Positions 52,340 to 59,330 of a stretch of DNA of 64,000 nucleotides are shown here, piece after piece (the stretch's first letter is position 1; every line of letters starts with the position of its first letter). The stretch lies in NCBI GenBank assembly GCA_000017645.1, contig CP000781.1, positions 2,467,501 to 2,531,500 of the forward strand, given 5' to 3'. Under the pieces are notes generated by a model. It was not told the origin of the DNA. It ran no database searches and worked only from the letters and a program-made list of their open reading frames with translations. A program made the position numbers and the translations under genes. The DNA is from Xanthobacter autotrophicus Py2. Lineage in GTDB: Bacteria > Pseudomonadota > Alphaproteobacteria > Rhizobiales > Xanthobacteraceae.

Positions 52340-53548
52340 TCAGCGCGCGGCGACGCCCGTGCGAGCGATGACGCCGTCCTTGAGCAGGAAGCCCGCCGTC
52401 CCGTCGGCGAGGGTGCCCGGCACCAATTCGGCCATGGGCTCGCCCTGTGGCTGGACCATCGCGATGGGCGCCGTCCATTGCAGCGTTTCGCCCTGGGCCA
52501 CCTGGCGGCAGTCCCCCGAAGCCGCCAGCACGGTGAGCACCCGCTTGCGCGCCGGCCCCGGCCTTTGTGACAGGATGGCCGCCATCTGCTGCGGCGTGCG
52601 GCAAAATAGGGTGACCGCAATCACCCGACAGACATTACCCTGCTGGCAGCTCTCGGCGTGTTCAGCCTGTAGCGGCGCAGGAGAGGCGACAGGCGGGGCA
52701 CCGGCGCTCCGGACTGGCGTGTCCCGGGAACCGACCTGCGCCTGTTCGGGTGGTTCGCGGATGTCCGTCCCTTGCCGCTTCGTTCCCCCCATCGCAGCTT
52801 GGAGCCTTGCCGCTTCGAGGCCCGTCAGCTCGCGGTCGAAGGTGGCGTAAGGCTCATCCTGCGCGAGCCATCTGAGACCATCGACAAAGCCAACCTGCGG
52901 GCTTTTGGCGGTGATCTGCGCCTCGGTAGGCGTATCGACGCCGAGGCGTTGCAGGCGCTTGATGCGAATGGCCAGCAAGGTCGCCCGGCGCGCGCCCTCC
53001 AAAACGACCGGGTCGGCGACGTCTGCGGCGGACGCCCAAACCGTCCGGTAGCGTTGGCGTATGTGCTGGGCGAGACTTTCCAGCTGCGTATCGGTCGAGA
53101 GGGAGTCGGCAAAGGCCGCGTCGAACAGGGCCATCTGCCATAGGCATAACTGCCTGTCGGTCCGCGACGTGCTGCCGCCCATCCCCGTATCGCCCGGAAC
53201 CTTGACGTTGCCGATGCGCTCGAGTTCGAGCTGCACGGGCGTTTTCTCGAAAGTGAAGGGGTCCGGATAGAGGGCATCGAAGCAGGCTCCGCCCATGGCC
53301 TCGACGACATGGCGCGCCGGCAGGCCCATCTGGCCGTCGCGTTTCACCCCCGGCCGGGTCATTGCCAGCATGGCGACGAGCATGGCGTGCTGCTCGTCCA
53401 GCGGTTCGGGCAGCACGTAATTCTGCTCGAAGATGCGGTCCTTGTAGCCGAACTCAACACTGCGCTGGGCGGAGGCGGGGACTGGCGCGAGGGCGGCTAG
53501 GGCGAGAACGGCAAGAGTCCCATTATGGAATGTGACTGATCGTTTCAT
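52340..53548 (-). CDS. Exported hypothetical protein
   Basis: 402 aa with a Sec signal (MKRSVTFHNGTLAVLALAAL, ending ASAQR). The mature N-terminal 240 residues are helical with FGYKDRIFEQNYVLPEPLDEQHAMLVAMLAMTRPGVKRDG. A Pro/Gln-rich linker (about 255-300) follows. The C-terminal domain has two or three Cys (ESCQQGNVCRVIAVTLFC, SGDCRQVAQG) and a strand-rich end. No family is recognised. It is divergent from the XRE regulator, which has ACATTTTGTTC repeats between the two genes. Confidence 0.75.
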   Translation of the reverse strand: MKRSVTFHNGTLAVLALAALAPVPASAQRSVEFGYKDRIFEQNYVLPEPLDEQHAMLVAMLAMTRPGVKRDGQMGLPARHVVEAMGGACFDALYPDPFTFEKTPVQLELERIGNVKVPGDTGMGGSTSRTDRQLCLWQMALFDAAFADSLSTDTQLESLAQHIRQRYRTVWASAADVADPVVLEGARRATLLAIRIKRLQRLGVDTPTEAQITAKSPQVGFVDGLRWLAQDEPYATFDRELTGLEAARLQAAMGGTKRQGTDIREPPEQAQVGSRDTPVRSAGAPPVASPAPLQAEHAESCQQGNVCRVIAVTLFCRTPQQMAAILSQRPGPARKRVLTVLAASGDCRQVAQGETLQWTAPIAMVQPQGEPMAELVPGTLADGTAGFLLKDGVIARTGVAAR

Positions 53549-53585
53549 GGAAGCGCTTGTCTACATAATGGACAACTATTAATAT

Positions 53586-53632
53586 ACATTTTGTTCGTAG
53601 ACGGCACAAGAGGGTGTATGAACATTTTGTTC
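53586..53632. promoter_or_regulatory. Direct repeats in the divergent XRE promoter region
   Basis: ACATTTTGTTC occurs at 53586-53596 and again at 53622-53632 (36-bp period), immediately before the XRE gene start at 53635 and in front of the exported-protein genes. This is a likely operator for the XRE protein. Confidence 0.6.
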
Positions 53633-53634
53633 TC

Positions 53635-54006
53635 ATGGACCTTTTTGCAGCCAATCTCCGAGCCCGTGCCGCGGCGCTCAATCTCTCCAACGCCGAAGCC
53701 GCCCGCCGGGCCGGCCTGAACGAGCGTCGCTACTTCCATTATGTGAGCGGGGCGAGGGAGCCGGACTTGGCAACGCTGGTGAAGATAGCGAAGGCGCTGG
53801 GCACGACGCCCGACGCGCTGCTCGGCGTGAACCGCGAGCCCGATGACCTGCCCGAGCCGACCGAGCGCTCGAAGCTGATCGACCGGATGGTGTCGGCTGT
53901 GAACAATCTGGGCGACTACGAGCTTGAGATCGCCGTGCTGCAGGTCGAAGTCATCCTGCGCATCCAGAACGAGAAAGACGCCGCGGAGAGGGCGAAGGGC
54001 GAATAG
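53635..54006 (+). CDS. XRE-family transcriptional regulator
   Basis: 123 aa from the ATG at 53635. The N-terminal Cro/C1 helix-turn-helix is clear: LFAANLRARAAALNLSNAEA, ARRAGLNERRYFHYVSGAREPDLATLVKIAKALGTTPDALLG. The second half (LIDRMVSAVNNLGDYELEIAVLQVEVIL) is a helical oligomerisation tail. A GTG at 53614 would add seven residues. It is divergent from the three exported or membrane genes, which it probably controls through the repeats in the shared promoter region. Confidence 0.92.
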   Translation: MDLFAANLRARAAALNLSNAEAARRAGLNERRYFHYVSGAREPDLATLVKIAKALGTTPDALLGVNREPDDLPEPTERSKLIDRMVSAVNNLGDYELEIAVLQVEVILRIQNEKDAAERAKGE

Positions 54007-54065
54007 GGGGCTCAGCCCCCGCTTGCCTCGTGCGCGCGAAGGGGGACTTCGGCAACTTTATTGCG

Positions 54066-54090
54066 CGACGGGATTCGAACCTGTTCTGCA
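54066..54090 (-). other. tRNA 3'-end remnant
   Basis: The minus strand reads ACAGGTTCGAATCCCGTCGCGC, a T-arm (4 of 5 stem pairs) plus the start of an acceptor arm, with no anticodon arm upstream. It may be a leftover attachment site of another element or an old tRNA fragment. Confidence 0.45.
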
Positions 54091-54179
54091 ACCTAGCGTG
54101 TGAGCATGTTTGTAGGCGTCAAATTAATTCACATAAAAATTTACATTTAAATACAAGTGACTAGCTTATTAGTTCGGCG

Positions 54180-54195
54180 CCCTTCCGGGACACCA
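54180..54195 (+). other. attR of the genomic island
   Basis: CCCTTCCGGGACACCA, identical over 16 bp to the 3' end of the tRNA-Arg gene at 27058-27073. Upstream and downstream sequences differ, so it marks the far end of the island. Confidence 0.9.
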
Positions 54196-54465
54196 CATTT
54201 ATATGCATAAGTCTATGATTTTAAATCATATTTTTTGCGTAAAATTCCCGTCCCAGCATCTGCCCCAGCACATGCGTTAGCTCGTGGTGGTCCTTGGTGG
54301 ACCGAAGCGGGATTTGCCGGGATCAGGTGGGATCCGGCGGGACGGCGGCCGCTCAGGCCAGATCCATGCCCAATCCGGGATCGGCGCTATTGCATATTGC
54401 TACTTCGCCGCATGTTCAGCGACGGCAGTAGCGCTATGGTTGCATAGTCAGGGTTGGGGGTGAGA

Positions 54466-54618
54466 ATGGGCAGGATAGGGCGAGTGGTGATCATGGCCGT
54501 AATGCTGGCGACTGCCGGCGGGTGTCAGCTCTCGAACCCTAGGTTTTCCGTGGGCCAGCGCTCAAACCCGATGGGGCCAACCCCAAATTCGGGACCTGAC
54601 TATGCGCCGCATCCGTGA
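54466..54618 (+). CDS. Small putative lipoprotein
   Basis: 50 aa: a basic start, a hydrophobic stretch with a lipobox ending TAGGC (Cys20), then a short Pro/Asn/Gly-rich tail ending GPDYAPHP. A GGGGGTGAG stretch lies just before the ATG. Short lipoproteins of this type occur in alphaproteobacteria without known function. The assignment rests on the signal, the ribosome-binding site and intact reading. Confidence 0.5.
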   Translation: MGRIGRVVIMAVMLATAGGCQLSNPRFSVGQRSNPMGPTPNSGPDYAPHP

Positions 54619-54943
54619 GACCCATCTATTATAGGTCCACACCTGCGGAGCTTTTCATCCCTGCCCAGCCCGCGCTCGCCAGCGGACTTTTTCGTGTATG
54701 CAGCTTGCGCTAAGTCCCGTCCATGTACGGGCAGCATGATGAGCCACGTCAAGCAGGGGCACCTGAGCTAATCTTCTCCGCAGCGTCTTCGGCGGTGAAA
54801 GATGCCTGCAGCAGGCCAGAATGGAGGTAGCTTGGGCCATCTGCTCGGAGGGTCGGTTTATTGCAAGTTCGTTTCAACCGCCTCATTTAACCGAGAACGG
54901 TAGCATCGCTATCTGAGGAGGGGGCTGTGCGCCGAACCGGCGT
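54619..54943. other. Gene-free stretch
   Basis: 325 bases after the small lipoprotein and before the sensor kinase stop. Nothing was recognised apart from short inverted repeats. Confidence 0.5.
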
Positions 54944-56377
54944 CTAGCCCCGCGCCGCAGCTCCTGCCGCCTCATGGTAGAGCAAAGGAGACAGCGTCAT
55001 GCGCAGGGTGACCCGCAGGCCGCCGAGGTCAGGGCTGCGGTCGAGGACGATTGAAATGTGCAGCAGGTCCGCGATCACCTTCACGATCGAAAGCCCGAGA
55101 CCGCTGCCGGGTACGTCCGGCCGGTCGGGCGCGCGATAGAAGCGCCGGAACACCTGCTCCCGCTCGGCTTCCGGAATGCCCGGACCGCTGTCCTCGATGG
55201 TCACAAGCGCCAAGTGCCCGTCCCGCTCGGCGCACAGCACCACCTGACCGCCCGCGCCGGAATATTTCACTGCATTGTCCAGAAGATTGCCCAGCAGTTC
55301 GGACAGCAGAACGGTGTCGGAAATCAGCGGCAAGGGGCGATGCCTGATGAGGCAGGAGATCTGGGTGTCGGGTGGGATGCCGGCGATGCGCTCGGCGATG
55401 ACATACTCGATCACCTCGCCCAGATCGCAGGGCGTGCCGCCCGCTGCCGCGACGGCGCTTTCGTCGGCACGGGCGAGGGTGAGGAGCTGGGTGATGAGCC
55501 GCTCCAGCCGCTCCGCCCCCTGATCCAGCTCGGCCAGGACACTGCTGCGCAGCTCGGGATCGGAGCTCTCCCGTCGCAGCAGATCCACATGCATCCTCAC
55601 GATCGCCAGCGGCGTGCGCATCTGGTGGGAGGCATCGGCCGTGAAGCGCCGCAGAAGCGCCGTCGCCGAGCGCAGGCGCTCGAACATGGCATTGATAGCG
55701 GTGGCGGGCGCCATCGCCTCCTGCGGCACGCCGGACAGATCGAGCGGCCGCAGGTCGCGCCAGTCGCTGACGGCGCGGGTGTCGATTTGCCGGCTGAGAT
55801 CGGCGAGAGGCATCAGCCCGCGCTCGACGGACACCCACGCCAGCACGGCGATGGCCAGGATCAGGGCGGCCTCAGCAACGCCAAGGTTCCGCAGCATTTC
55901 GTTGCGCAGCTGATTGCGGGCGAGCCGGGTCTCGGCGACGGCGACGATGACCGGGCGTTCGACGCCATAGACACGGCGTGCCACCGCGGCGAGCCGCACC
56001 GCATTGCCGCGATAGGTGCCGTCCCAGTGGGTCGGCTGGCCGGGCTCCGCGGCCGCCATCTTTCCGAGGGGCAGGTCGGGATAGCCCGTCACCGGCCCGG
56101 AGTCGGAGGCGACGAGATAATAAACGTTGTCCTGCGTCTTGGTTTCGAGCATGCCCAACGCGACTTGCGGCATGTCCACCACAACCTCTCCGCTCTCCAC
56201 CGCGAGGCGCTCGGCGATGGCCATCAGCGAGCCGTCGAGGAGGCGATCATGGGAACTCTCCACCACCGACGTGATCGTGAGGTAGCCGCCGGCTCCGATA
56301 GCTACAGCCAGCAGCAGTACCGGCGCGAGCAGATTGAGGAGAACCGCGCGCTTCAGCGAGCGGCGGGCGTCGCGCAT
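54944..56377 (-). CDS. Sensor histidine kinase, TctE-like
   Basis: 477-aa inner-membrane kinase. Two membrane helices (about 10-30 and 165-185) enclose a periplasmic sensor domain (2CSK_N type, VESSHDRLLDGSLMAIAERLA). Then come HAMP, the H-box ADASHQMRTPLAIVRMHVDLL, the N-box LLGNLLDNAVKYSG, and G boxes IEDSGPGIPEAEREQVFRRF and GSGLGLSIVK. TctE-type kinases respond to small organic acids and control transporter genes. It overlaps the regulator gene by one base. An ABC solute-binding gene at 62750 is the probable partner. Confidence 0.92.
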   Translation of the reverse strand: MRDARRSLKRAVLLNLLAPVLLLAVAIGAGGYLTITSVVESSHDRLLDGSLMAIAERLAVESGEVVVDMPQVALGMLETKTQDNVYYLVASDSGPVTGYPDLPLGKMAAAEPGQPTHWDGTYRGNAVRLAAVARRVYGVERPVIVAVAETRLARNQLRNEMLRNLGVAEAALILAIAVLAWVSVERGLMPLADLSRQIDTRAVSDWRDLRPLDLSGVPQEAMAPATAINAMFERLRSATALLRRFTADASHQMRTPLAIVRMHVDLLRRESSDPELRSSVLAELDQGAERLERLITQLLTLARADESAVAAAGGTPCDLGEVIEYVIAERIAGIPPDTQISCLIRHRPLPLISDTVLLSELLGNLLDNAVKYSGAGGQVVLCAERDGHLALVTIEDSGPGIPEAEREQVFRRFYRAPDRPDVPGSGLGLSIVKVIADLLHISIVLDRSPDLGGLRVTLRMTLSPLLYHEAAGAAARG

Positions 56378-57042
56378 CAGCCCCTCTCCAGCATGTAGCC
56401 GAGCCCGCGGACGGTGCGGATGCGCAGCCCTCCGGCCCCGAGCTTCTTGCGCAGGCGGGCGATGTACAGCTCCAGGGCGTTCGGGCCTACCGCGTCATCC
56501 AATCCGAACACCTCCGAGATGAGGCGTGCCTTGGGTACAAGCTTGCCCGCCTGAAGCAGGAGAAGATGCAGAACCGCCAGCTCCCGCCGCCTCAGATCAA
56601 GGGGGGAGCCCTCCAGCCGCGCGACTTGCTGCGCCGTATCGAACTGCAGCGGCCCGAATTCGAGAACGACGTCGCTGACGCCAAAGCCCCGGCGCACCAG
56701 CGCACGCACCCGCGCCTCGAACTCGGCGAGGGCAAAGGGCTTATGCACATAATCGTCAGCGCCGAGGTCCAGCGCCTTCACCTTCTCGCTCACATGGTCG
56801 CGGGCTGTGAGGATCATGACCGGCGTCTTAAGGCCATTGCGGCGGATCGCCCGCAGCACGTCATATCCGCTTCCGTTGGGAAGGCCGAGATCGAGCACGA
56901 CCAGATTGTACGCCTCGCGGGTCGCCAACCCGACCGCATCGGCCACATCAGCCTCATGGTCGACCGCATAGCCGAGCGAGGTAAGCGAGCGCTTCAGCCC
57001 GCTTGCCAGAGACCGGTCGTCTTCCACGATGAGGATACGCAT
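56377..57042 (-). CDS. OmpR-family response regulator, TctD-like
   Basis: 221 aa from the ATG at 57042. Receiver domain: MRILIVEDDRSLASGLKRSL with the acidic pair, phosphoacceptor Asp in LVVLDLGLPNGSG, Lys in DYVHKPFALAEFEARV. The winged-helix effector follows (LDLRRRELAVLHLLLLQAGK, then GLDDAVGPNALELYIARLRKKL and IRTVRGLGYML). An in-frame ATG at 57126 adds a tail without conservation. GGGAGAA precedes the start. Its direct-repeat site may be the TGACAGGTTCT pair at 63947-63968. Confidence 0.93.
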   Translation of the reverse strand: MRILIVEDDRSLASGLKRSLTSLGYAVDHEADVADAVGLATREAYNLVVLDLGLPNGSGYDVLRAIRRNGLKTPVMILTARDHVSEKVKALDLGADDYVHKPFALAEFEARVRALVRRGFGVSDVVLEFGPLQFDTAQQVARLEGSPLDLRRRELAVLHLLLLQAGKLVPKARLISEVFGLDDAVGPNALELYIARLRKKLGAGGLRIRTVRGLGYMLERG

Positions 57043-57132
57043 CAACACATATTCTCCCGCCAATTGTCGGACGGGCGGCCGGAAACCCGCCCGCGCACAG
57101 AATTCCGGGCGGTCGATGCGCACCACCTGCTA

Positions 57133-57369
57133 CTTGATCAGGCATTCTTCGGCAAGGGGTGGCCGGAGTACGAGCTGGACGGGCTGGTGACCCGCGCCGT
57201 CTCGGGCGAGCAAATCTTGCTGCCGATCTGGCACAACGTCTCGAAGCGCGAAGTGATCGGGTATTCGGCTTCACTCGCCGACCGATTGGCAAGAAGCACC
57301 GCTACCCACACTGTTGAGGAGATCGCTGCGGAGATCGCGGAAGTGGTGCGTCTGCCTAAAGCAGCATGA
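57133..57369 (+). pseudogene. C-terminal remnant of a TIR-domain protein
   Basis: About 78 codons open on the plus strand: FFGKGWPEYELDGLVTRAVS, then GEQILLPIWHNVSKREVIGYSASLADRLARSTA and EEIAAEIAEVV, ending in a stop at 57367. This is the C-terminal half of the TIR_2-type domain (the ILPIWHxVxK and SxSLAD motifs). The N-terminal half with the catalytic Glu is missing, and no start codon is placed for it. It sits at the junction with the imported metal-resistance-type block. Confidence 0.7.
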
Positions 57370-57372
57370 CGT

Positions 57373-57705
57373 TTAGCGCACGCTGTCGGGTTCGGGCAAC
57401 GGCGCGATCACGCCCTCACCCAGCACCAGAACCGTGCGCGGGCGCGGCATCTGCGCGTAGGCCACGGTCGCCGCCTTGAGCATCGGCGCGGGCAACGGCA
57501 ACATCACCAGCAGCACATTGGCTTGGCGCGGCCCATCGGCTTCGGTCAGACCCGCGCGGGAAAGATCCAGTCCCGCCGCCAACGCCACATCCACCCCCGG
57601 CACCACCAGCGCCCGAAGGTCGCGCGCCATCGCCCCGGCGATCAGGCGGCGCAGCGGCGCAAACGCCCCGGCGCGCGCGGATTGATGGGCGCCCAGCATC
57701 GTCAT
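57373..57705 (-). CDS. NuoB-like fragment lacking the Fe-S cysteines
   Basis: 110 aa from the ATG overlapping nuoA by 4 bp. It resembles the front half of NuoB-type proteins: GVDVALAAGLDLSRAGLTEA, then NVLLVMLPLPAPMLKAATVAYAQMPRPRTVLVLG. In NuoB the first cluster cysteines follow at once (GSCANxGG); here the sequence continues GEGVIAPLPEPDSVR and stops. Either the gene is truncated by the recombination at 57370, or it is a natural short NuoB-like subunit. Confidence 0.6.
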   Translation of the reverse strand: MTMLGAHQSARAGAFAPLRRLIAGAMARDLRALVVPGVDVALAAGLDLSRAGLTEADGPRQANVLLVMLPLPAPMLKAATVAYAQMPRPRTVLVLGEGVIAPLPEPDSVR

Positions 57706-58064
57706 TGCCGCCTGAACGCGCCCTGGCTCCAGCCATAGAGCAGACCGAGAAACAGGATCGCCAGAAACACGCCCATGTCGAGAAGCGCCACCAGCCCTTC
57801 CTCGCGGTAGACGACAGCCCACGGGTACATGAAGGCCATCTCCATATCGAAGGCCAGAAACAACAGAGCATAGCCATAGTAGCGCGCGTGATAGCGCACC
57901 CAGACCGGATCGCGCGCCAGGCTGCCGGCGGTGGCGGGCACGTCCTTGACCGGTTCGACGCGGGTGCGCCCGATGGCGCGGGCCAGCGCGTAGAGGCTCA
58001 GCACCAGCGCCACAGTGCCCAGCGTCAGGCCGAGCAGGAGGGCATATTGTGTCAGCGCGTTCAT
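57702..58064 (-). CDS. nuoA: NADH-quinone oxidoreductase subunit A-like (NuoA)
   Basis: 120 aa, three membrane helices. The conserved ND3/NuoA loop is present: RYHARYYGYALLFLAFDMEMAFMYPWAVVYREEG with the DxE motif. The ATG at 58064 is chosen because the family begins close to it and the longer frame runs into the neighbouring gene. The 12 other complex I subunits are absent; with the rhodanese, DUF302 and multicopper oxidase genes it is a metal- or sulfur-linked accessory cluster rather than respiratory complex I. The orphan status makes its role unclear. Confidence 0.85.
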   Translation of the reverse strand: MNALTQYALLLGLTLGTVALVLSLYALARAIGRTRVEPVKDVPATAGSLARDPVWVRYHARYYGYALLFLAFDMEMAFMYPWAVVYREEGLVALLDMGVFLAILFLGLLYGWSQGAFRRQ

Positions 58065-58105
58065 TGGTCCCTCGCTTCCGGGTGAATGGATCCGGTCGGA
58101 CCCGT

Positions 58106-58681
58106 TCAGATATGGAAGACGTCCGCCTCGCCCGGCGTCCAGACGCTCAACCCCTGCAACAGCCAACCCTGCAGGCCGTTGCGATAATAATAGATGTGTC
58201 CCGGCGGAAAGCCGGCGGCGGTCAGCTTGTGAATCAGCGTGGGCGACTGGCCGCACCAGACCCCGTTGCAGAACATCGCCACCGGGCGCGCGCCGCTGCA
58301 ATCCCAGCCGTCGCCGGTGCGCCGACATCCCAGCGCCTCGAGCGCCGTCTCGGGGTCGGTAAACGGCAGGTTGATCGCGCCGGGGATGGTGTATCTGGCG
58401 AATTGCTCGGGCTTGCGGCTGTCGACGATCAGGATATAGGGGTCCTGCAGCGCCTCGATCAGTTCAAGCTCGCCCAGCGGCACCACGCCCGGCACCGGCA
58501 CCAGCGGTTGCAAGACCGCCGGAGGTGCGGGGCGCGAGGTGTGCGCCCACTCGGGCGACAGCCGATGCTTTGGGTCAGCGATCCGCCGGATATCAAGCGG
58601 TCCATCGGGTCCCGGCACCGCGCATCGGGTCACGCCCACGGTGATGCAGACCTGGGGCGCGACGACGGCTTCCTCAGGCAT
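58106..58681 (-). CDS. Rhodanese-domain protein
   Basis: 191 aa. The first 80 residues are unusual and may bind a partner (PEWAHTSRPAPPAVLQPLVP). The rhodanese domain starts at about residue 95 (YILIVDSRKPEQFARYTIPGAINLPF). The active site cysteine is in VAMFCNGVWCGQSPTLIHKL, followed by YYYRNGLQGWLLQG. The domain moves sulfur or binds metal. The start overlaps the stop of the upstream DUF302 gene by 8 bp. A copper- or sulfur-handling role is inferred from the neighbouring multicopper oxidase. Confidence 0.88.
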   Translation of the reverse strand: MPEEAVVAPQVCITVGVTRCAVPGPDGPLDIRRIADPKHRLSPEWAHTSRPAPPAVLQPLVPVPGVVPLGELELIEALQDPYILIVDSRKPEQFARYTIPGAINLPFTDPETALEALGCRRTGDGWDCSGARPVAMFCNGVWCGQSPTLIHKLTAAGFPPGHIYYYRNGLQGWLLQGLSVWTPGEADVFHI

Positions 58682-59060
58682 CCTTCACCACGCCCGCCAG
58701 CATGTCGCGCACCTGGCCGGCCACGCGGGTCAGCTGTGGGTTCTCGATCGCCTGCATCGAGGCCACCGGGTCGATCGCCGAAACCTCGACCCCGCCGTCG
58801 ACCTCGCGCAGGATCACGTTGCAGGGCAGCATCGCACCCACGCGCGGTTCGATCCCCAGGGCCTGGTGCGCCATCTTCGGGTTGCAGGCACCGAGGATCT
58901 TGTAGCCGGCCATGTCCTCGTCCAGCTTCTTCTTCATCGTTGCCTTGACGTCGATTTCGGTCAGCACGCCGAAACCGGCCTCGGTCAGGGCGGCGCGCAC
59001 GCGCTCTTCGGCCGCGTCCATGGTCGCGCCGTCTAGCTTGCGGTTTATCGTGTAGCTCAT
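58674..59060 (-). CDS. DUF302-domain protein
   Basis: 128 aa. It carries the DUF302 signature: MDAAEERVRAALTEAGFGVLTEIDVKATMKKKL, then YKILGACNPKMAHQALGIEPRVGAMLPCNVILRE. DUF302 proteins are small cytoplasmic or periplasmic proteins often found with copper, sulfur or multicopper oxidase genes. The GACNP and PCN motifs supply two conserved Cys that could bind metal. The ATG at 59060 fits the family start. It belongs to the operon that continues with the rhodanese gene. Confidence 0.9.
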   Translation of the reverse strand: MSYTINRKLDGATMDAAEERVRAALTEAGFGVLTEIDVKATMKKKLDEDMAGYKILGACNPKMAHQALGIEPRVGAMLPCNVILREVDGGVEVSAIDPVASMQAIENPQLTRVAGQVRDMLAGVVKDA

Positions 59061-59097
59061 CTTCTTTCTCCTTCGCCTTGCGTCACTTGATCCCGCG

Positions 59098-59202
59098 TCA
59101 CTTGCGCAGATATTTGACCAGTCCGGCAATCGCCAGCACCACGAGCACCAGTATCAGCAACATCCAGATGCCGCCGAAACCCATTCCAAATCCCATTCCC
59201 AT
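59098..59202 (-). CDS. 34-aa Met/Gly-rich membrane peptide
   Basis: MGMGFGMGFGGIWMLLILVL, then VVLAIAGLVKYLRK: one membrane helix preceded by four Met-Gly repeats, with a basic end. AAGG lies just before the ATG. Short Met-rich membrane peptides accompany multicopper oxidases and copper-export genes. It sits between the MCO and DUF302 genes on the same strand. Confidence 0.7.
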   Translation of the reverse strand: MGMGFGMGFGGIWMLLILVLVVLAIAGLVKYLRK

Positions 59203-59330
59203 CCTTGTTACTCCTTTTCCTGCGGCGGATTCCTGTCAACCGCGGCTTCGATATTTTCGAACATAGGGGTTCCAGTAACTGGAGGATCAAAGGGCCCCGG
59301 AGAATTTATTCTGCATTTGCCCCTCGCAGG

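Larger units (their letters stand above)
27058..54195. mobile_element. Genomic island of about 27.1 kb in tRNA-Arg(CCT)
   Basis: Bounded by the 16-bp direct repeat of the tRNA 3' end. It carries a P4-type integrase at the tRNA side, an AlpA-like regulator, a putative HUH Rep protein, a MucR-like regulator, a serine recombinase, an IS66 element and many defence-type genes. Several stretches are strikingly AT-rich compared with the flanks. No type IV secretion, relaxase or coupling-protein genes were seen, so it is at most mobilisable, or moves as an integrase-only island. Confidence 0.9.
54007..54465. other. Island end, attR and adjacent non-coding DNA
   Basis: Contains attR (54180-54195), an AT-rich tract (54120-54180), and near 54066-54090 a T-arm-like fragment: on the minus strand GGTTCGAATCCC followed by GTCGCGC. 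The 70-codon frame at 54235-54447 has no family and no ribosome-binding site. Confidence 0.6.

Noticed and set aside
27058..54195. Integrative conjugative element
   Set aside because: Integrase and att sites are present but no relaxase, coupling protein or type IV secretion genes were seen, so only an island or mobilisable element is supported.
54235..54447. 70-codon plus-strand frame after attR
   Set aside because: No ribosome-binding site, no family and Arg/Pro-rich composition.
57702..58064. Part of the chromosomal respiratory complex I operon
   Set aside because: Only nuoA and a partial nuoB-like gene are present, embedded in a copper/sulfur-type cluster beside an IS.
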